Source: Rhodopseudomonas palustris
GTDB taxonomy: Bacteria > Pseudomonadota > Alphaproteobacteria > Rhizobiales > Xanthobacteraceae
Assembly (NCBI RefSeq): GCF_034479375.1
Contig: NZ_CP140155.1
Span: 372,001 to 436,000, forward strand
DNA: 64,000 bases
Direction of reading: 5' to 3'
Shown here: one piece after another, positions 58,901 through 64,000 of the stretch
Position numbering within the stretch: the first letter of the stretch is position 1
Layout: each line of letters starts with the position of its first letter
The notes under the pieces: model-generated
Database searches by the model: none
Told to the model about the DNA's origin: nothing
The model's input: only the letters and a program-made list of their open reading frames with translations
Program-made: the position numbers and the translations under genes

Positions 58901-59426
58901 TCAGACCGTGCGGCTGTCGCTGAAGGGCCATCCGATGGAATTTTTGCGAGCCTTGTTCGCGGCGGAGCGCGTCGTCACCTGCCGCAATGTCTCGGGAATG
59001 CGCAGCAGCGGCCGGCGGCTGCGCTGCGCCGGCGTGGTGCTGGTGCGGCAGCGGCCGGGCAGCGCCAACGGCGTGATCTTCATGACGATCGAGGACGAGA
59101 CCGGCATCGCCAACATCGTGGTGTGGCCGGCGGTGATGGAGAAATTCCGCAAGGAAGTGATGGGCGCGCGGCTGATCCTGGTCGAAGGCAAGATTCAGGC
59201 GAGCCCCGAAGGCGTGGTGCATCTGGTCGCCGAGCGACTGATCGACCGCTCTCACGACATGGCGCGGCTATCGGACGATCTCGCGGCGCGGCCGCCGCTG
59301 TCGCCCGCCGCCGAGTTGTATGAGCCGCTGAACGGCGACCGCCGCGACAACCCCGACGCGCCCGCCCAGCGCCTGCGCCACCCCCGCGACGTCCGCATCC
59401 TGCCGCCGTCGCGGGATTTCCATTGA
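55920..59426 (+). CDS. dnaE2: Error-prone DNA polymerase DnaE2 (ImuC)
   Basis: 1168 residues, a C-family polymerase subunit for SOS translesion synthesis. The PHP domain starts YAEIGVTTNFSFLEGGSHP. The polymerase core has GRGSAANSAVCYVLGIT, DEPPDIDVDFEHSRREEV, SQHVGGYVLTQDRLDSYVPI and VQVESRAQMN-like FQVESRAQMNMLPRLKP; an OB domain (FMTIEDETGIANIVVWP) ends the chain. It is longer than typical DnaE2. Part of the excess is residues 136-165, encoded by a family A palindromic element at 56326-56415 kept in frame. The ATG has only a weak ribosome binding site. Confidence 0.94.
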   Translation: MSAPRYAEIGVTTNFSFLEGGSHPQDYVHEASRLGLYAIGIADRNTLAGVVRAYSELDNEDLAYKPKLLIGARLCFTDGTPDLLAYPTDRAAYGRLCRLLSTGKLRAGKGECHLTVADLEAFIHQPPIAIHQPSLSSWPGSSRPSTSSSEAVLVSVDARVKPGHDEGRRKSDPSQILLVLMPSYRFQSKRIAEALERLTALNSGSGSGSVWLGLAPYYRGDDRRRLARLRRIAAAAKVPGIATNDVLYHHPSRRALQDVLTCVREKTTIDKVGRRLEGNAERHLKPAAEMMRLFRTDPDAIAETLRFADRISFTLDELQYHYPDEPVPPGKTAQQHLRDLTEQGIAEYFPNGISDRLRATIDKELTLIARRDYAHYFLTVHDIVRYARSQNILCQGRGSAANSAVCYVLGITCVDPTEIDLLFERFVSEERDEPPDIDVDFEHSRREEVMQYIYRRYGRHRAAIVSTVIHYRPRSAIRDVGKALGLSEDVTAALADTVWGSWGKGLNEMQVRQAGLDPANPMIVRAVELATELIGFPRHLSQHVGGYVLTQDRLDSYVPIGNAAMEDRTFIEWDKDDIDAVKMMKVDVLALGMLTCIRKGFDLIAQHKGVRFQLSDIKSVDDNNVYRMLQRGESIGVFQVESRAQMNMLPRLKPRCFYDLVIEVAIVRPGPIQGDMVHPYLRRRNGQEPVVYPSPSGEAGDKNELRQILGKTLGVPLFQEQAMRIAIEAAHFTPDEANQLRRAMATFRNVGTIGKFEAKMVGNLMARGYDATFAKNCFEQIKGFGSYGFPESHAASFAKLVYVSAWMKCEHPDAFCCALLNSQPMGFYAPAQIVGDARANKVEVRPVDVSFSDGQCTLEERCGEHHAVRLGFRMIDGFRWADPDEERVRREAGEAPSDDWAARIVAARARAPFGSLEQFARSTALSKRALILLADADAFRSLGLDRRAALWAVRRLPDDVPLPLFEAARAQEQQDEHTAPLPQMPMAEHVVADYQTVRLSLKGHPMEFLRALFAAERVVTCRNVSGMRSSGRRLRCAGVVLVRQRPGSANGVIFMTIEDETGIANIVVWPAVMEKFRKEVMGARLILVEGKIQASPEGVVHLVAERLIDRSHDMARLSDDLAARPPLSPAAELYEPLNGDRRDNPDAPAQRLRHPRDVRILPPSRDFH
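56326..56415. repeat. Family A palindromic element inside the dnaE2 coding sequence
   Basis: 90 bases with hairpins GGCCGGG-CTCGT-CCCGGCC and GCCCGGG-TCAA-GCCCGGGC inside CGTCAT/ATGACG ends, the same as the intergenic copies. It is read without a stop codon and adds about 30 residues (beginning SSWPGSSRPS, ending VKPGHD). Confidence 0.9.
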
Positions 59427-59445
59427 GGACTCGCAACGCAACGAT

Positions 59446-59549
59446 CGTCATCCCGAGGTGCGAGCGCAGCGAGCCTCGAAGGATGCTGACGACCACCAAG
59501 CGACCCATCCTTCGAGGCCGCCGCTGCGCGGCGGCGCCTCAGGATGACG
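59446..59549. repeat. Palindromic element related to family C
   Basis: The element begins CGTCATCCCGAGGTGCGAG and ends CGCCTCAGGATGACG, with inner CCTCGAAGGATG and CATCCTTCGAGG arms. Confidence 0.7.
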
Positions 59550-59585
59550 CTGCGAGACGGGGCTATGTGTTGCTTGGCTGTCCTT

Positions 59586-59660
59586 CGTCATTGCCGGGCT
59601 TGACCCGGCAATCCATCATTCCGAAGACGATGGATACGCGGGTCAAGCCCGCGTATGACG
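59586..59660. repeat. Palindromic element, family A (short form)
   Basis: 75 bases with TGCCGGG-CTTGA-CCCGGCA and ACGCGGG-TCAAG-CCCGCGT hairpins inside CGTCAT/ATGACG ends. With the copy at 59446 it fills the dnaE2 to CoA-transferase gap. Confidence 0.8.
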
Positions 59661-59721
59661 CTGACAGTGTGGAGAGCGATCGTCTCAGCGTCGCCCTCAG
59701 TCAGCCGGAGGAAATCACACG

Positions 59722-61119
59722 ATGCCATCTCCCCGCGATCTGCTCGCTGAACTGTGGACCTCCGTCGGCGGCGATGCTGCCGCGCTCGATGCCGTCACGC
59801 TCACCGGCGACGAGCCGCAATTGCCGTCGTCGTTTCGGGTCGATGCGGCGGCGCAAGTGTCGATCGCCGCGAGCGGGCTCGCTGCGGCGGAGATCTGGCG
59901 GATGCGCAGCGGACAATCACAGAGCGTCAGCGTCGATATGCGCCACGCCGCGATCGAGTGCCGCTCCGAACGCTATCTGCGCCGCGACGGCGAACCGCCG
60001 CCGCCGATGTGGGATCCGATCGCCGGCGTGTACCAGGTGAAGAACGGCCGTTTCGTCCGGCTGCACACCAATTTTCCGCATCATCGCGATGCCGTCTGCA
60101 AGGTGCTCGCCTGCGCGCCGGAGCGCGCCGCGGTGCAGGCGGCGCTGTCGGAATGGGACGGAGAGGCGTTCGAGACTGCGTCCTACCAGGCCGGCGGCGT
60201 CGTGGCGCTGATGCGTTCGCGCGACGAATGGCAGGCGCTGCCGCAGGCCGCCGCGCTGGATGCGTTGCCGCTCGTGGAAATCACCAGGATCGGGGACGCC
60301 GCGCCAAAACCATGGCCGGCGGGCGAGCGGCCGCTCGCGGGCCTGCGCGTGCTCGATCTGTCGCGGGTGATCGCCGGCCCGGTCGCCGGCCGCACACTGG
60401 CGGCGCATGGCGCAGACGTGATGCTGGTGTCGAGTCCCGAGCTGCCGTCGATCCCCTGGCTGGTGATCGACACCGGCCGCGGCAAGCTGTCGAGCTGCGC
60501 CGACCTGACGACCCAGCAGGGCCACGCTGCGTTGCGCGATCTGCTCGCCGAAGCGGACGTCTTCTCTCAGGGCTATCGCCCGCAATCGCTGGCGGCGCTC
60601 GGCTTCTCGCCGGAGGACGCCGCTGCGATCAATCCGGGCATCGTCTACGTCTCGCTCTCTGCCTATGGTCGCAACGGACCCTGGGCGACGCGGCGCGGCT
60701 TCGACTCGCTGGTGCAATGCACGACCGGCTTCAACCATGCCGAAGGGCAGGCGGCCGGGGTCGAGGGGCCGAAGGAATTGCCGATGCAGATTCTCGATCA
60801 CGCCACCGGCTATCTGATGGCGCTCGGCGCGATGATCGCCAAGGCCCGGCAGGCCCGCGAAGGCGGGAGCTGGCACGTCCAGGTGTCGCTCGCCCGCACC
60901 GGCAAATGGCTGTGGGAGATGGGGCGACTGGTGCAAGGCCTCGCTGCACCGGACATTACGCCCGATCTGGCGGCCGGCTTTCTCGACGATGTGCCCTCCG
61001 GATTCGGGACGCTGACGGCTGTGCGTCACGCCGCGATCCTGTCCGGGACGCCGGCGCATTGGGCGCGACCCGCGGTGCCGCTCGGCACCGATCCACCAGG
61101 CTGGCCCGCCCGGGGCTGA
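59722..61119 (+). CDS. Class III CoA-transferase (CaiB/BaiF family)
   Basis: 465 residues. The conserved core begins after about residue 190: RPLAGLRVLDLSRVIAGPVAGRTLAAHGADV, LVIDTGRGKLSSCADL, YVSLSAYGRNGPWATRRGFDSLVQ and LPMQILDHATGYLMALGAMIAK, where the aspartate in QILDHATG is the expected covalent acyl carrier. The N-terminal 190 residues are unusual for a single-domain family member; they resemble the second half of the CoA-transferase fold placed first. It moves CoA between carboxylic acids; the substrates are unknown. GGAGGA lies before the ATG. Confidence 0.88.
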   Translation: MPSPRDLLAELWTSVGGDAAALDAVTLTGDEPQLPSSFRVDAAAQVSIAASGLAAAEIWRMRSGQSQSVSVDMRHAAIECRSERYLRRDGEPPPPMWDPIAGVYQVKNGRFVRLHTNFPHHRDAVCKVLACAPERAAVQAALSEWDGEAFETASYQAGGVVALMRSRDEWQALPQAAALDALPLVEITRIGDAAPKPWPAGERPLAGLRVLDLSRVIAGPVAGRTLAAHGADVMLVSSPELPSIPWLVIDTGRGKLSSCADLTTQQGHAALRDLLAEADVFSQGYRPQSLAALGFSPEDAAAINPGIVYVSLSAYGRNGPWATRRGFDSLVQCTTGFNHAEGQAAGVEGPKELPMQILDHATGYLMALGAMIAKARQAREGGSWHVQVSLARTGKWLWEMGRLVQGLAAPDITPDLAAGFLDDVPSGFGTLTAVRHAAILSGTPAHWARPAVPLGTDPPGWPARG

Positions 61120-61392
61120 CGACGAGGGTGAGCGGTCGAGGTGTGCGTCTCGAGGGTTGCGCAGGAGTAATCGATCAACCGACCCTCGGCTGCTGTTCAC
61201 TAATGACGGAGATTGTCAGCAGACAAAGCGAGCATTAATGCTGCGTTCAGATTCCGGCCTCTACGAAACGATATCCTGGCCGTCCGTCGCGAACGGGATG
61301 TTGCGCCGCAGAATTCATCTGGGCTGACGTCGGTCCGCTTTTGTGGTTAGCGTGTCATAGTTCGGCACTACCAGTCGCCGGGAGGCAACGCG
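61120..61392 (+). other. Gene-free stretch before the RND efflux operon
   Basis: About 270 bases without a convincing gene or repeat of the families listed. It probably carries the promoter of the RND adaptor gene; no confident promoter pair was chosen. Confidence 0.45.
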
Positions 61393-62646
61393 GTGATCAG
61401 GCCCATGTTGAAACACGTAGCGCGAAGACTGGGACGTGTGTCGCGGAAGTGGCTGGTGCTGTCAGGCTGCTTGGCCGTCGGTGTCGCTGTGGCCGGTTCC
61501 ATCGTCGCGGATCGCTTCGCGGCTACCGAGGTTCATTCGGAGATCTCCAGCCAGTCGCGTCGCAGCGCCGATCGCTACACGCCGAGCGCGGCGGAATGGG
61601 CGAGCCTCACCATCGAAAAGGTGAGCGATTTCAGCTTTCGCGCCGAGCATGTCACCGAAGGCAAGATCGCAATCGACGAGGATCGCTCGACCCCGGTATT
61701 CTCGCCCTATGCCGGCCGCGTGACGAAGCTGCTGGCGCGCCCCGGCGACCATGTCGCGCAGGGCCAGCCGTTGTTCACGATCGAGGCGCCGGACACGGTG
61801 CAGGCGCAGAACGATTTCATCGTCGCCGCCACCGCGCTGAACAAGGCGAAGTCGCAGCTCGAACTGGCGCAGTTTCAGGACAAGCGCGCGCGCGACTTGT
61901 TCGACGGCAAGGCGGTGCCGCTGAAGGATTATCAGCAGGCGCAGGCGACGCTGACCAGTACGCAGAACGACATGCAGTCGGCGACCACGGCGCTCGAGGC
62001 CGCTCGCAACCGGCTGCGGATCCTCGGCCTCACTGAGAGCGCGATCACGGCGTTTCAGGACAAGGGCAAGATCAATCCGGAGACCACGATCTACGCGCCG
62101 ATCGCCGGCACCGTGGTGCAACGCAAGATCGGACCCGGACAATACGTCAACGCCGGCGCCAGCGACCCGGTGTTCGTGATCGGCGACCTGTCGACGGTGT
62201 GGCTCACCGCTTTCGTCCGCGAATCCGAGGCCGCAGACGTCGAGGTCGGTCAGGACGTCAGCTTCCAGGTGCTGGCTTTGCCGGGCCGCACCCTTACCGG
62301 GCGTGTCAACTACGTCGCCGCCGCGATCGACCCCGCCACCCGCCGGCTGATGGTCCGCGCCACCATCGACAACCCGGACGGCGCGCTGAAGCCGGAAATG
62401 TTCGCCAACGTCACGATCTATTCGGCCTCCGACCATCCCGCGGTCGGCGTGCCGCGCACCGCGCTGATCTACGAAGGCGATCAGGTCAGGGTCTGGGTCG
62501 CGCGCGACGACCGCTCGATCGAACTGCGCACCATCAAGCCGGGACTCACCGCGGGCAATCTGGTCGAAGTGATCGGCAATCTGCAGCCGGGCGATAAGAT
62601 CGTGACCAAGGGCGCCTTGTTCATCGACCGCGCTGCGACCGGTTGA
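61393..62646 (+). CDS. RND efflux periplasmic adaptor (membrane fusion protein)
   Basis: 417 residues of the CusB/CzcB-type adaptor family. A membrane anchor or signal lies near residues 19-38 (KWLVLSGCLAVGVAVAGSIV). The barrel-sandwich hybrid halves are FSPYAGRVTKLLARPGDHVAQGQPLFTIEAPD and TIYAPIAGTVVQRKIGPGQYVNAG, flanking a coiled-coil hairpin (about 135-220). The beta-barrel has VWLTAFVRESEAADVEVGQ. It links the inner-membrane pump encoded next to an outer-membrane channel. The start is a GTG with GGGAGG 7 bases upstream; ATG 61405 is an alternative. No histidine/methionine-rich metal site is seen. Confidence 0.9.
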   Translation: MIRPMLKHVARRLGRVSRKWLVLSGCLAVGVAVAGSIVADRFAATEVHSEISSQSRRSADRYTPSAAEWASLTIEKVSDFSFRAEHVTEGKIAIDEDRSTPVFSPYAGRVTKLLARPGDHVAQGQPLFTIEAPDTVQAQNDFIVAATALNKAKSQLELAQFQDKRARDLFDGKAVPLKDYQQAQATLTSTQNDMQSATTALEAARNRLRILGLTESAITAFQDKGKINPETTIYAPIAGTVVQRKIGPGQYVNAGASDPVFVIGDLSTVWLTAFVRESEAADVEVGQDVSFQVLALPGRTLTGRVNYVAAAIDPATRRLMVRATIDNPDGALKPEMFANVTIYSASDHPAVGVPRTALIYEGDQVRVWVARDDRSIELRTIKPGLTAGNLVEVIGNLQPGDKIVTKGALFIDRAATG

Positions 62647-62862
62647 GGTTTGCGGGCGCTGCCCGCGAAGATACGACGACTGCTTCTCTTCGTTTCCCTT
62701 CCCTTCCTGGACCGATCCTTCGTCTTCTCAGCCGAGAAGAATGCAATTTCTTGGTCGCCTGTCGCAGAGTTCATTTGAACGGCGCGTGGCGATGGGGGAG
62801 AGGAAGGTCGCACCACCCGCCGCGCTTCGCGCCCGCCTGCCTGCCTGAAAGGTCCGATCCGG

Positions 62863-64000
62863 ATGGGTCGCCTCGTTGCCCTCGCCGTCAACCGCCGTTT
62901 TCTGATGGTCGCGATGTTCCTGCTGGTGATCGCCGGCGGGACGGTAGCCTTCAAGCAGCTGAACATCGAGGCCTATCCCGATCCGACCCCGCCGATGGTC
63001 GACATCGTCACGCAGAGCGCCGGGCTGTCGGCCGAGGAGGTCGAGCGCTACATCACCATTCCGATCGAGGCCCAGGTCGCCGGCATCAAGAACCTCAAGA
63101 CGATCCGCACCATCTCGCTGTACGGCCTGTCCGACGTCAAACTGCAATTCTCGTTCGACTACACCTATGACGAGGCGCTGCAGCAGGTGCTGAACCGGCT
63201 GTCGCAACTGGCGCCGCTGCCTGGCAACGCGCAGCCGGGAATCTCGCCGCTCAGCCCGATCGGCGAGATTTTCCGCTACCGGCTGGTCGGCCCGCCCGGT
63301 TACAGCGTGCTCGATCTCAAGACGCTGCAAGACTGGGTGCTGCAGCGCCGCTTCCGTGCGGTGCCCGGGGTGATCGACGTCACCGGCTGGGGCGGCAAGA
63401 CCAAGACCTATGAGGTCCAGGTCGATTTCAACAAGCTGGTCGCCAACGGCCTGACGCTGCCGCAGGTGCTGCAGGCGGTGTCCAATTCCAACATCAATGT
63501 CGGCGGCAACACCGTCGATATCGGCGCGCAGTCCGCGGTGGTGCGCGGCGTCGGGCTGATCCGCTCGATCGACGATCTCGGCAGCACCATGGTGGCGTCG
63601 AGCGGCGGCAATCCGGTGCTGATCCGGGACATCGCCAAGGTCAGCGTCGGCGAGAAGCCGCGGCTCGGCATCGCCGGCATGAACCAGGACGACGACATCG
63701 TCCAGGGCATCGTGCTGATGCGGCGTGGCGAAAAGAGTTCGCCGACGATCGCGCGTGTCGAGCAGACGGTGAAGGCGATCAACGCCTCCGGCGTGCTGCC
63801 GCCGGGCGTGCGAATCGAACGGATCTACGACCGCAAGGACCTGATCGACACAACGACCCACACGGTGCTGCACAACATGGTGGTCGGCATCCTGCTGATC
63901 GTGTTCCTGCAATGGGTGTTTCTCGGCGACCTGCGCAGCGCGCTGATCGTCGGCGCGACGATTCCGTTCGCGCTGTTCTTCGCGGTGATCATCCTGGTGC
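62863..64000 (+). CDS. RND efflux pump, CzcA/CusA type, 3' truncated by the window
   Basis: The frame stays open to the end of the window (about 379 codons). It begins MGRLVALAVNRRFLMVAMFL, the first pump helix, then NIEAYPDPTPPMVDIVTQSAGLSAEEVERYIT, typical of the heavy-metal (HME) RND branch, VPGVIDVTGWGGKTKTYEVQVD, and TVLHNMVVGILLIVFLQWVFLG entering the second helix. It should be about 1030 residues in full. It uses the proton gradient to export a substrate through the adaptor's complex; metal specificity cannot be judged from the part seen. It starts 216 bases after the adaptor gene. Confidence 0.92.
   Translation, partial: MGRLVALAVNRRFLMVAMFLLVIAGGTVAFKQLNIEAYPDPTPPMVDIVTQSAGLSAEEVERYITIPIEAQVAGIKNLKTIRTISLYGLSDVKLQFSFDYTYDEALQQVLNRLSQLAPLPGNAQPGISPLSPIGEIFRYRLVGPPGYSVLDLKTLQDWVLQRRFRAVPGVIDVTGWGGKTKTYEVQVDFNKLVANGLTLPQVLQAVSNSNINVGGNTVDIGAQSAVVRGVGLIRSIDDLGSTMVASSGGNPVLIRDIAKVSVGEKPRLGIAGMNQDDDIVQGIVLMRRGEKSSPTIARVEQTVKAINASGVLPPGVRIERIYDRKDLIDTTTHTVLHNMVVGILLIVFLQWVFLGDLRSALIVGATIPFALFFAVIILV

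Overview
The window is high-GC DNA from an alphaproteobacterium of the Rhodopseudomonas/Bradyrhizobium group. The evidence is a TorF-type porin, a phenylpropanoid (p-coumarate) uptake and activation cluster laid out as in Rhodopseudomonas palustris, an alphaproteobacterial LexA box (GAAC-N7-GAAC), an imuA-imuB-dnaE2 cassette, and many short palindromic intergenic elements that I recognise from this group. The species assignment is inference from protein resemblance and gene order; no search was run. I saw no rRNA, tRNA, CRISPR array, insertion sequence or prophage.

Layout. 1-2066: end of glcE, then glcF (glycolate oxidase). 2139-3077: a lysine-rich histone H1-like protein. 3507-4436: porin, closed by a strong terminator. 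4693-10212: an acyl-CoA catabolic group (two acyl-CoA synthetases, a 2,4-dienoyl-CoA-reductase-like SDR, an enoyl-CoA hydratase). 10209-12989: a large hybrid sensor kinase. 13159-15107: a YeiH-type transporter translationally coupled to a LysR regulator. 15334-21939: a membrane protein, PEP carboxylase, two further membrane proteins (one only 22 residues) and an OmpA-domain protein. 22287-25014: SDR, thiolase-like protein and its OB-fold partner. 25278-27906: amidase, DUF2848 protein and thioesterase. 28165-29334: pobA.

29503-43267 is a coherent phenylpropanoid cluster: TRAP transporter, DUF3237 protein, crotonase (couB), CoA ligase (couA), thioesterase, ABC transporter with binding protein, a diguanylate cyclase, and the MarR regulator couR. 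couR carries a one-base frameshift. Three sites related to GTTATA-N3-TATAAC lie in front of the TRAP operon, in front of couB, and between the ABC operon and couR; they are candidate CouR operators.

43278-50168: CPA2 antiporter, DUF3124 protein, an adenylate cyclase with a periplasmic CxxCH haem motif, glycerate 2-kinase and an orphan ABC binding protein. 50439-59426 is a DNA repair island. A UdgX fusion and a radical SAM protein face away from imuA-imuB-dnaE2, with one SOS box in the shared intergenic region. dnaE2 carries, in frame, a copy of the palindromic element found between genes elsewhere in the window. 59722-61119: a class III CoA-transferase. 61393-64000: an RND adaptor and the start of its pump, which runs off the window.
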